In this document: positions 23,246-38,781 of the stretch, in pieces
Position numbering within the stretch: position 1 is the stretch's first letter
Layout: each line of letters opens with the position of its first letter
Assembly: GCA_038087015.1 (NCBI GenBank)
Contig: JASBNA010000004.1
Span: 2,108,001 to 2,172,000 of the forward strand
Direction: 5' to 3'
Length of the DNA: 64,000 nt
From: Cerrena zonata
Lineage: Eukaryota; Basidiomycota; Agaricomycetes; Polyporales; Cerrenaceae
Position numbers and translations under genes: made by a program
Notes under the pieces: generated by a model
Database searches by the model: none
What the model was told of the DNA's origin: nothing
What the model saw: the letters and a program-made list of their open reading frames with translations, nothing else

Positions 23246-25410
23246 TCGTTCGCACCGCTTTCCCTCGTCAGTCAGTGGACATGTGTCTAGAGTTTGTAAT
23301 GGGCTTGTTTAATTTATCATACAGGTGTGGACTTTTTGCTTGTATCATTCGTTAATATCCACCAGGTGGAGAATGCTCTATGAAGAGGAACGAGAAACGA
23401 ATTCCTTCCCTTGGTGATTCGATGGAGTGGTGATTATGATGCGTTTGTCGGCTTGTACACGAGCACGAGTAGGAACAGGTGAAATTATGCGTGCCTATTC
23501 CGCGTGGCTAACGGACTTTAGGATGCACTTACGAGCTAATCTCCCTAACACTGTTCGCGTCCTTGCAAATCGCCAAAAGTGATACCCTGGAAGGGTCGTG
23601 TTCAGGGCGCGTTGGAAGTGCGTGTTTATTTCTTCTATGTAGTGCCTTCTAAACAGCTTCTTGAGGACTAAGAGCGGCTCGAAATAGCCCTCTTTGACTT
23701 GGAATTTGAAACCAAGGAGAGCGAGAAGGGGGAATTTAGGTTTGCGTTTGGTCAGGGACACGAGGGGCACACGACGGGAGTTCTAGCCTACAGAAGTTGA
23801 TCCATCGTTTGAGATGCCGTCCAGGAGAAGCTAGGGAAGCCATCCGAGTTTCGACAATCTGATACCTGAGTGCACTTCATCAAATCAACGTGCACAGATT
23901 TCGATTTTTGTCACAGCAATACATAACATACCTGTCTGTGGAGCATCCCGGCTTCTCTAACTGGCATGCATTGAATCACGCACCTTCGCGTGCAATTGCA
24001 TACAAGTGCGCTCTCCATGCATAGACTCACATATCTCGGGGGGTTACGGCTCGATGTATTTGTACAGCCATACGACCCGCAACCTCTTCTGGAAACTCGG
24101 ACAAGATGCCCATGGATGACCAAAACCTTCTTCTAACGTAACCTTATATCACCGCAGAATCGACGGTGCTGCACTATCAGTGAACGGTCGAGGTGCCTTG
24201 ACTTCGTCAGACATGCGTAATCGCAAACATGCCTGACAAGGTCCCATGCACAGACCCTCTGGTACCTGAACTTCTCTATACATGGACACTCGCATCTCTA
24301 CGCCTTACCAGAAATTAGAATCATCTTTCGGACTTATCCAGATTCCGGAGTAGGTCGTCCCACACCTAATCATTTCCGTCTGAAAGTAGGTTCACATACA
24401 AAGACTGACTATAAGCTTTCAGGGCACCATTTCTCGTCCGAGTCCTGGAATGTTCTGTTGGGAAAGACTCCGGTGCATACTTGCCTCCGTCCTTGGAGTA
24501 AGTTCATGGTTCCGTCCACTACGGTGCAACATAAAGGTCTTCTGCGCACGATTACATGCGTCATGTTTCCTCTTTCGTATCTCAGCGGCTTCTTCTCTTG
24601 GCGCCACAACTGTGTGCTTTATCCTAGTCTCTCAGGCTCCTAATCCATATCATGCCAGCAATTAGCTTCTCCGGACGGACATGTTGTCCTTATTCCAGAC
24701 CAAGCGGGAATCCACTTTAGCGCTGTTCTTCCCATAATAGGTGAATGATTTCGGGAAGTTGACCGCAAACTTTGGACATTTGTTGCACAATCAAGAAAGG
24801 ATCGGGATTCCCTTGAGTCTACATGTGTACAGTCGGATTTCGCACAGTCAGAATCTCTGACACCGGCGGGCTCCTCAACAGAACAAAACTTGCAACATTA
24901 ACTACCACCATCAGTGAGTACATCGTATTTTCCTTCGTGGATTGTGTTGAATCATCAACATTATGTTTACGGACCGTTTCACCTCTTCGCAGGGCCCCGC
25001 CGCAGCGTTCTCCCACGTGCAAATATCTCACAACTACATTCAATCCCTAAAGTTAGACGTACATTATGACCTTTCAAAGCGAGTCCAGAACGCAATGGAT
25101 CACTGTTTGACATCGGAAGAGTGGCCCGAGTAAGTATAATAGTTTTCTGTGCCTTGGGATCCATGTTATGGTGGCTCAAAGTTACCTCTCATGACCTTCC
25201 CTCATCATGTCGGTTACCTCTTCGCCTTGGAGAATACTGTCGGGTGACTGCTGGTCATGATGTTGGCTTTGAATTTGTTATACCTGGTGTTCTTTGTCTG
25301 CGGAGAACGAAGGCGAAGATGTTGTCGTAAGCTAGGGGGAGGGGATATTTAAGCTCAACTACTATTAAGTAGAAGATGTATCCGGACATCTCTCCCTCAG
25401 GCTGTCTACG
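23246..25410. other. Gene-poor interval of 2.2 kb
   Basis: I see no supported gene. Short ORFs overlap on both strands, for instance four of about 60-70 codons around 24,410-24,665, and none has a motif. The last 300 bp must contain the promoter of the GH79 gene. Confidence 0.45.
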
Positions 25411-27329
25411 ATGCATTTCCAGGTCCTCTCTACGTCATTGTCCCTAGCGTTGTCGTTGTTGGACTTAGGTGTCAGAGCTATGAACGTTTCTGTTCCAGTG
25501 ATACCTCCACCCTCTTCGCAACCTCTTTCGTCCACACTCATCTCCTTTTCTATCGAGCAGGACAGATGGCCAGAGTGGACAGGCGTACAAAGCAGGAATG
25601 AATTCACATTCAACGCTTTGGACAATTATGGCAAACTCACTGGGAAACCTCCTGCATTGAGAGTGGGAGCTGATTCGGAAGATCGAACTACTTGGTCTCC
25701 GGATGTTGATGTAAGTATACTGTTTCTTTACTCGATCGTGATCGTTATCTACGTCAACCTGTTTTAGATTATCGAGGCTATGTTCCCCCTTTCTAGTGCT
25801 GCTACGCCTTATCCCGAGGCGAGCACGATCACTGTCGGGGATGGGTTTTATGAACTCTCGAAGTTCTTACCGTCGGGTACGTGATACTTACTCTTCACTT
25901 GAATGATTCAAAGCGTTTATTTCTTGTCCTGCGAACAGGTACCGTTATGACCTGGGGAGTAAACCTTGGGGCGAACAATGCCACCAATGCAGCCAATATG
26001 GCAAGATCAATTGCCAAAGCGTTTGATACTCCTGCTGTCAAAAACGCTCAAGTGACACTAGCTATGATTGAAATCGGTAAACGTCATGATTAATTCCGTA
26101 TCTTCCATTTACTGACCACTCTATCATACATGATACTAGGAAACGAAGCTGATATATTCAATTTCACCGGTTTCCGTGGGTCTGATTGGTCCGTTGAAGA
26201 ATACGTCTCTGAATGGGAAGCCAACGCTGGGCCCGTTTCTCAAGCTGCCGGACTCAAGAAAGGTGGAGTGACCTTCCAAGGAGCTGCGTTTGGGACCCCT
26301 CAGTTCAATCCGCGGGAGATCTTCGCTTTGGGAATTTTGGATAGCGCACCGGGCAAGCTGATCACGACGTGAGTGAACGTTATAGGTATTCAACTTAATA
26401 CTAACATTCTATCCTCCGCTTATTCTAGTATCTCCCAACACCGTTACTCAATTACCACTGGGAGCGCTGACGCCACACTCAGTTCATTTTTGAACAAAGC
26501 AAACGTTAGGAGTAACTTGACGTTATGGCAGCCCGATATTGCTGCTACAAAACAACGAGGTCTGCGCTACGTTATTGGGTATGTTATGCTGTACTTTACG
26601 TCACAGTAGTCCTTCGCTCACGATATTCAGCGAGACAGGAAGCGTCGCTTTCCACGGCGCTCCAGGAATTAGCAATACTGCCGGTGCTGCTTTATGGGTC
26701 ATCGACTATTCCTTGCAAGCTGCCACTTTAGGCATTGACGAACTTTTCTTCCATGAGGGCGTAGGGTATAAATACAACTTCGTCAGTATCTTCGTCTCAG
26801 TACAGTGGATCTCGTTCTGACTGCCTGCCGACTATAGTTACAACCTGTCAGTCTCAACAGATCGATCCTCGACAACTCGCCTCTCAATCCCGTTCAACCG
26901 CCGCACGTCATGCCAAGCTACTACGCTGGTATCTTGGTCTACAGTCTCATTGGCACCTCTGGGTCAGCCAAGATTGTTGAGCTGAGCGTCCCCGATGACA
27001 ACGTGAGCGGTTACGCGGTCTATGAGGGTAGTACTCTCAAACGTGCGGTGTTCATAAACATGCATGCTTGGTTGTCGAGCTCCACTGGAAGTCGTCCATC
27101 CGTGCATATCGATCTCTCGTTCATTGGTGCCTCCGGATCTGGTGCAAAGAAGGCGATTGCTAAACGTCTTGTTATTGGTCATGCTGATGATATACAGAAC
27201 CTGACTTTCGCTGGTCAGAGCTTCGAGACTGCGGATGCGCGACCTGATGGAGAGCTGGTGGAGGAATCCGTTGATATAGGCAAGGGAGTTGACCTTCTTT
27301 CGACTGAGGCTGTTCTGTTAAGCTTCTGA
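25411..27329 (+). CDS. Secreted GH79 beta-glucuronidase-like glycoside hydrolase (522 aa, seven exons)
   Basis: Exons 25411-25710, 25768-25876, 25939-26076, 26140-26368, 26429-26578, 26631-26781 and 26838-27329 give 522 residues. A signal peptide is expected in the first 23 residues (LSTSLSLALSLLDLGVRA). The acid/base region reads EIGNEADIFNF and the nucleophile region VIGETGSVAFHG, as in clan GH-A glycosidases and the GH79 family. A C-terminal beta-sandwich domain follows (SVPDDNVSGYAVYEG, VFINMHAW). Fungal GH79 enzymes remove glucuronic acid or its 4-O-methyl form, for example from arabinogalactan; the exact substrate is unknown. The start is the first ATG followed by a signal sequence. Confidence 0.9.
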
Positions 27330-28321
27330 GCTTGTTGGAATATAACTTGACATTATTCGATGTGGCACTATACGTTGTGACTCAAAGGTACATCGATCGC
27401 AGTAGACTGCAACAGTGTCTTTGAGGGATTACAAGAATGAACCCGTATCCGGTTCTGCACAAAGCGTATGGCGTCTCTCGACATCGAAGAACATCTGTAG
27501 CAGCTGTAAGTTATCCTGAACCCTTATGTTTCAATAAAACTGACTAAACTTTCTCTAGCTATAGTGATCCATAGTAACGGATATTGTTCTCCATATCCAA
27601 ATTAGGTCCACGAACTGACCCCGCCGCTATCGCCCCCGGTGTGTTTGATTGTGGATGGAACGGAGAAACGAAGATTTCAACCATCATGCCAGCTATCGAC
27701 TCATCGGCTTCCAAGGTGGTCTCCATCTCATTCTATGGCTTGTCACTTGAACAAATCGACTTATTTGAAACTTTGAACCATAGCTACTAACCCTTACACT
27801 AGGCCATGTGTATATCGTCAGACCCTGAATCCTCCCACCTGGAATGATGTGAGTCTTTGCCTCATGGAGATGTTATAGATCTGTCTGATCCAACGGACTC
27901 GTCCGTTCATCGATGCATATCCATGAACAGGTCGGGCATTACTTATGTTATACAACTTGCGCAAAATACGCACATTACCGAGCTTGTGCTTTGTACGTAT
28001 GGGGAATCTTATCTAGTCTGGACTCTGCAGTCAGGGTCAAGTCAGGGTACGTCACCAAAGCGACTTGCAATCAGCTCGTGATGTGCCAGTGTATTGTATT
28101 ATCTCTCCATTGACAGATAGGAAAATACAGGCGTTCAAGTGGCAATCGCAACACCCCGATACCCATTGTTCCATGTTCAGAACATGTAAGTAGTATATAT
28201 TGATTCTCTGAATGAATCTTGTGTCACTCATCCTACGCACTACTGTTTCTTCCTGGTTGAAGAACGACTTCGAGCTCATAAATCTAGCTTACACCCGCTA
28301 AAAGTCAAATAGTACTTCTCG
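27330..28321. other. Intergenic region between GH79 and the F-box gene
   Basis: There are no gene-like ORFs beyond 74 codons. A 68-codon frame at 27584-27790 has no known motif. The 200 bp before 28322 should contain the F-box gene promoter. Confidence 0.4.
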
Positions 28322-30777
28322 ATGGCGCCATCTAGGAGGACGCAGACGACTGGGACCGCGAACCCAGGACGCCACATCCGCGGCCGCCAAGGTGCACTCC
28401 AAAATTTCCTTGATATGCCTTTCGATATTATCGAGGAGGTATGTATCTCTGTCGTACTTGTTTTTGCTCCTTCTTTTACAACACCCCCCCTTTAGGTTTT
28501 CAACCATCTATTACCCATTGATCTTCTCAATATTGCACGTACGAATAAACAGTTTCGCAGAGATCTGTTGAAGAAGGAAAGTGAAAGCATATGGAAGAAT
28601 GCGCGCATGAATGTCCCAGGACTTCCAGGACCTTTCCCCGGAATGAGTGAACCACGATTTGCTTCCCTATGCTTTGAAACACGTTGCGAGGTAGGTCACC
28701 ACATATTGATAAGATTGTCGATTACCTTAGACTAATGCATCTTTTCAGAGATGTTCAAAGCCCGGCGTACGCAATATTACCTGGGAATTGCAGGCTAGAT
28801 TGTGCAATGAGTGTATGGATATAGAGTACGTGTCCTTTCGTTACAGAAGACGCACTGGCAATATGTGAACATCGCCGTTATTATTCTAGGACTGTCTACG
28901 GTAGTGATGTGCTGGGTGTGAAGGTCGATGTTGGTAAATACACGATCCTCCCTCATGTCGGCTGGGAATTGAATAAAAGTACCCGTTTCCCTCTTTGGCT
29001 GATTATGCTTATACTTAGCTTAAATTATGTTTAGCTAGTATCAGGGTAATCGAATCTGAAGCTCTTCAGATCTTACACGAGTTTCGATCATTGAAAACCC
29101 TCGAAGAACGCAATCACTTCATTACTCTCCAGAAAATTCGATGCATGGAAATCGAACAGGTACGTACCACATGTTGGTGATCATATCTAAACTTATTTAA
29201 TATGTCATCATCAGCATTCTCAACTTATGCGTGATTGGACCGAGGCTAAGAATAATGCTCACAAAGAGGAGCTTAGGCTCATCAAAGAAGAACGATACCA
29301 GATGTGAGGCGTCTGCTGTTATTTATCCTTATTACATTCATATGCTTAGAACTACAATTTGAATCAGGATTGTTGATAAACTCACGGACCTGGGTTACAA
29401 GCCGGAGATTGATTTTCTTGAAGTCATTGGAGTCAGACTTAGTGACCGCCCGGGTGTTCGCCACAATTATCATCTGACCGAAAGGGGTACGTATTGCCGG
29501 TGTTCGAACTTATTGAATCTCACTTGGTAATATATAGCTTGGAAGACAATGAAGCCCTCCTTGATCACGTACCTTCGGGACGACATACGTCCACGTCGTA
29601 TTGGATATATGTATAGGGTCACCCTCAAAGAACGCTTCCATATCCTTCGTCAGGCCGTTGAGCTTATGTCTCGTAGATCCTCCAACGTCTTCCCTCACGC
29701 TGAGTATCTTGCTAACCTCCCAGAGGTAAGACGAATATTGGATTTCCCACAAGACGGCGAAGCACCAGATCCGATTACTGTGGATAGCTTCGAGGCTATT
29801 ACACCATATCTGCCTAGGATTATCAACGAATGGTATCAAGTAGCAACGACAGCAATCAACCGACACCTCTGTGGGGCGATCGAGGGACGTTTCGTGAAAG
29901 ACACTTCCAACCTTGCAATCACACAGATATTATACTGCAAGCATTGCAAAACAAGCTTACTAAACCCTATTCATACGATGACTACTCACAAGTGTCAGTA
30001 TGCAGAATTCCACGATCACTTATATGTCAAATACGAAGACATTCTGGGTCTGAAAGATTGGGCAGTGATACGAGCACTTGGGTTCATACCTTTACAAGGT
30101 ATCACAGAAAATATTCTAGCTGTCTGTGGGCGCGACAAATATTCCACTACCGTAGACGAGATGGATGCCTTGGACCCAAAGCTGATTTGTGATATGGAGC
30201 CTTGCTCTATAGAAACCGTGTTGAATTGGCGAGAAGCTGTGAGTGCAAACATCGTGATCGTGCCAGTGATCGAAACTAATACTATTTCTGTGCTAGGCGT
30301 TACATTGTTTCATCGAACATGTGTATGACTCGTACGACGGTGAAGTACCCGAAGCTATGATGTCACAACCATTTGGTTACTGGAAACTACTTTCCCAAGA
30401 CAAAGCAGCGAAGGTAGCTCTGCTGCAGAACAATGCTCGAGCACGGTACCAAGAAGAAACGAAGTGGATATCTATCTGGCTCTGCACGCACTGTAACGCA
30501 CCTCCAGTCAATAAATACGAGATCGAAGATCACCTAAGACGATCGTAAGTCGATTTCATTGTTTACAACGTCCCACAAGGCTCACACAACCTACTATAGC
30601 CATGACATTAGATCACCCAACGACAGTGACACATGTCTGGCGCCAGAGTACTGTCAAACAATAACCGACCCAGTGTACTTGATCGATGATACGGATGGAA
30701 GGGAGGTCGAGAGCCTCCCGCCTCCCGTGAGACAGGCCCTCGATATGGATGAAGCGGCATTCTATGGGGACTGTTAG
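28322..30777 (+). CDS. F-box protein with a C2H2-like zinc finger (about ten exons)
   Basis: The N-terminus has an Arg/Gly-rich lead, then an F-box: LDMPFDIIEEV across the first intron to FNHLLPIDLLNIARTNKQFR. F-box proteins link substrates to SCF ubiquitin ligases, and this architecture (F-box, short Cys cluster RCSKPG...LCNEC, long helical region) is common in Agaricomycetes, where the family is expanded. Two further Cys/His clusters follow: YCKHCKTS with HTMTTHKC, and near the C-terminus a clear C2H2 pattern CTHCNAPPVNKYEIEDHLRRSH. The stop is at 30775-30777. Introns near 28,440, 28,690, 28,830, 28,980, 29,160, 29,300, 29,490, 30,240 and 30,545 have standard GT/AG ends. The substrate is unknown. 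Confidence 0.8.
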
Positions 30778-31189
30778 TGATAGACCAGTCAACGAGTTGG
30801 ATCCGAAAGTGGCTTCGAATGAGGAAGCCGATCGACGTCTGATTGTTGATGTTACCTTTGTGTGCAAGTGCATAAATATGGTATTTTACTGTTCGAATTG
30901 AAGTCAAGCTCTGCAACCGATGTAACATTTTCATTTGTGAATCTATTCGCCCATGATGATCGTTCTCGTGCGCTGCGAATCCAATATACACCATTGAGCA
31001 ATTGAGCCATCGATTCCTGTCATTAGAAGCCTGATCACTTTCGTCCTGTGTTAAGGACAAAAATGTTGGTTAAATACATCCTTGAAGATACATCAGACGA
31101 CTTACCTCTTCCCCGCATCAGGCCCCATCCCGCTTGAGTCCTCATATAATCCTTCTTATGATATTTAGACGTTTTGTTATCTATTAGTG
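30778..31189. other. Tail-to-tail intergenic region
   Basis: The F-box gene ends here and the reverse-strand locus ends at 31190. An antisense frame at 30608-31060 overlaps the last F-box exon and is a shadow. Confidence 0.4.
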
Positions 31190-32040
31190 TCATTTACAAG
31201 CTAAAACGATCTTACGCATCCAGGATGCCAGAAGTAGAGGAGCATAAGACACCCACTTATTAACTGGCATTTGCCGCCGCATCGTCTTCAGCCCATACAA
31301 GGGGGTGAATCCACCATCCTTTTGGTATGCTTTGCGGAAGAATCCTTGATCACCTTGAATATGCCATTGAGCACTATCAGCTGTTGCAGCTAGAGCTTGA
31401 GCGTCCAACGTCACAGCGACGGTGTGCTTGTCTATAGGCTCATGATAGATTTGAGTTCGGTATCAAATATCGAATGAGGCATGCTTACACCCGTCGGAAA
31501 AATACTGGACATAACCATCGCATGGGAAGACCCAGTTAACAAGAAACTTTTGTTTGAGTAGTAAATTGCCCCGAAGGTTCACGCATCGGGTAAAACGGTC
31601 ATGCGAACGTGATGCATGACAAGGAATGCTCCTCGCGCTTTGTCAAGTTGCAGTTGGACAGACACAGCGACGCTTGCAGTTAGTGCAATCAATCTGGGTG
31701 GTATCAGAGGATGAGACTGATGCGTATTACAGCAATTACAAGATGATACACGTACGCATTGGCTCCGAAACCTTGATCAATGTTGTTTGCATGTTGAGAC
31801 TTGATGATGACAACGTCTTCTTCAGATGTTTGTTTCGCTTGTAATGTTGATTAATTGGTGCCAGAGTATTGTCCGTGCATATGTTTCCGTCCCATATGAA
31901 TTGACCCGACTTGCGGTCGATGGAGCCAAAGTCTCCAACCTGGAAAGGCTGAATGTCAATCGCGACTAAAGTGGTTTCGTGGGGTAAAGTAAGAAAGTGT
32001 ATAACTTGATCAACACTGGAGGGTCCTAATTGGTCCACTC
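31190..32040 (-). CDS. Uncharacterised basidiomycete protein, C-terminal exons
   Basis: Reverse-strand exons can be chained. The first visible exon (about 32,040-31,752) encodes a hydrophobic lead and the motif VGDFGSIDRKSGQFIWDGNI. The next (31,693-31,580) encodes LDKARGAFLVMHH. A third encodes LVNWVFPCDGYVQYFSDG, and the last encodes HTVAVTLDAQALAATADSAQ followed by GGFTPLYGLKTMR. This resembles an uncharacterised agaricomycete family that I have seen only as hypothetical proteins (pattern G-D-x-G-x-I-D-x-x-x-G). There is no in-frame ATG at the left end of the first exon, so at least one upstream exon is missing from this call; it may connect to the fragments at 32.2-33.3 kb. Function unknown. 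Confidence 0.5.
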
Positions 32041-32246
32041 TGAAGATGCTTTGTTAAGGAGGTCGACGTATAACTTTGACGATTTTTTCTTGGCGAACCA
32101 GCTCGTGCTTTCACTGCTGGGGAGTTTGTAGATTTTCGCGGGATCTTATATATCTTTCGAAGATAAACTTCAAAGTTTAGTTCATACTATCTAGACGCGA
32201 AGTCGCTTCGATTTGCAAATATCTTGTCAGATGTTGTATATGTAGT

Positions 32247-33320
32247 AAACACTACGTACATTTGAGTTTCTCGTGGGCTACGGGTTTAAGCCTTTGCTTG
32301 AGAGCGTCGTCATAACATTCCTCATGGCTTGATATCGTTAACTTTATCGTCCGAATTCGAAATGAGACATGAAATATCAAGTAACAGATAGTTCGACTGG
32401 CTCCGAAACTATTGGAAGACAACATATGGGCCTGAAAATGCTGCACCAATACAAACTGTTCACTCACTGTTTCACGTCTCATCCGCCGCATGCCTTGCTT
32501 GTGATCTACGTTCGTGAGGGTTGATTACTTGTTTTGACCTCTAGCAAGAAAATGGATGTTCCTTCTGTTAGGTTCCGTCTAATATACCAGGTATCCTTCG
32601 ATTGCAAGGTGATATGTATATACCGGCTACTCTCTGGCATCTACATTAGAGGCAACTGTCATAAACCCACTGTGCACAGGGAACATGTTGGTAGGAACGT
32701 ACTGAACATCGTAATGGAACTCGGTGTTCTGTATCGAGCTCCTCTATCACGAATTCAGAACATTTGAGGGCTTGGGGATAACGTGGATCCTGTAAAGCTG
32801 AGCCGAACATGACGCGTCCACCATCTTCGCTTGGAAGCTTAAACTCCATACAAAACTTATCCGACCATGATGACTCGGGGATCGCCTATGAATTTGAATT
32901 TCTCGTCAATATGTCTAATTAAGAAATTTTGGGGACTTCCGCAGCCATCAGGCTATCAACCATCTACTTACGCGCGATACGCGATTCCGGTGTACAGAAT
33001 CCCCAATGCGCATGGGTATTGAACTTCTTGAATTCTAGGAGGGAAGTTGGGGGCTTTATTCGGGTCGATGTTGACGTTGGGTCCATACAGCCATCGCCAT
33101 CTCTTGAGAGATTGATGATGGGTAGGATCGAGGTTGATCGTGACACTCTGGAAGGGTGTCCATCGAGTGGATCGAGTTGCAATCGATATCCAACCTTTGG
33201 AATTCCCCGGTTGGGTTACGTAGAAGGGTTCTGAGAGAAATTTGGTTGTTCGGAGTTCGTGGACAATCGGAATGATAGTTACAACTTGCAAGAATTTAAC
33301 CGATTTCCTTGTCAACAAAT
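32247..33320 (-). CDS. Reverse-strand exon fragments of an unidentified gene
   Basis: Two protein-like segments join across a good donor (GTAAGTAG near 32,972) and an AG near 32,887: the first contains YGPNVNIDPNKAPNFPPRIQ and ends GILYTGIAYRA, and the second continues IPESSWSDKFCMEFKLPSED and RYPQALKCSEFVIEEL. After about 32,690 I could not find an unbroken chain. A further frame at 32,491-32,252 ends at a plausible donor. The pieces could be upstream exons of the 31.2-32.0 kb gene, or a decayed gene. I do not recognise the family. Confidence 0.3.
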
Positions 33321-34392
33321 CATGATAAATCCGTCTGGAAATAATAGTTGGAAAGACGATTATTAGTCATATTGGTGGCAACGCATACCTGTCCGATTTT
33401 GGTATGCAAGAAGGTTCGTAAGTATGTAGATATATATGTTGTGGCAAGTATGTGCGTACATGCGGAGCACCATGTTACATGCGATAGGACAATGCGATAC
33501 AACACTGATTTATAGCACCCTAAGGCTTGGAAGAATCCTCGGTAATTACTAGGGATGGCTTCTTGTGTTGGTTCAACACCGTAGTGGCTGTCACGGCCGA
33601 AGCCGCGTCGCTTATTATGGCTCTGAGATTAGGTTGCCCGTTGAGGTGCACCTAAACAATCGAATGCTCATATCCGGTTGCGTTTCATATACGATGGCGT
33701 CACCAATATTGAACAACAATAGAAGGATCGACGTGTATGAAAGAGTGGACCCATTATTCAATTATTATTGAGATGCATACATGGAGGGTCTATGCGGCTT
33801 CGCCGATGCTGTCAAGGCGACTGGTAAGCGAGGAGATGAGTACCTGGCCGGCGAGTGTCAGACAAATGCCACGAGAAAGGGTATTTGCAAGAGGAAGACC
33901 CGACGAGCGAAACACGAGGCAGGGAAGAGGAGGAGAAGAGAGACAGCAGAGAAGACCGAGTCAGTCAGGGCGAGGAGGAATGGGAGAGCCTGAACAGGAT
34001 AGCCGGGGCGCGTCGTGTCAACACGGTCATGTGATGGTTGTTGAACATGGTTCACACGCCTCGGTAGCGCGAAAAAGGTTCCGTCCAAATAGAGGCCAAA
34101 TACTCGTCAAATAATGAGTGTACGCTCGATCTCTCTTCCCGCCACCTTCCCCGCCTGCCCCCCTCTCTCCCGTCCTCGTCCAGGGCGACAAACACGACCC
34201 TAGAGACGATACCCACGACCGCTACGATCCGCAATCTGCTGGGACCTTGCTTGGGCTACGGAACAATAGCTACTCAGTATCCACACCTGGCTCATTAACC
34301 TCGTTTGGACCCGCTATAGCCACAGGCTCCAGTCAAATATCAGCAGTGCCGCTCGAAGCGCTACCCCCACCTTCCTTTGTCCACCAACTACC
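33321..34392. other. WEE1 upstream region
   Basis: No supported gene. A purine-rich stretch (33,880-33,990) makes Arg/Glu-rich ORFs on the plus strand that look like composition artefacts. The C-rich stretch 34,130-34,190 probably belongs to the WEE1 promoter or leader. Confidence 0.4.

Positions 34393-38781
<4,389 letters not shown>

Noticed and set aside
24409..24665. Cluster of four short ORFs on both strands
   Set aside because: They overlap each other completely, have no motif and no splice-linked extension.
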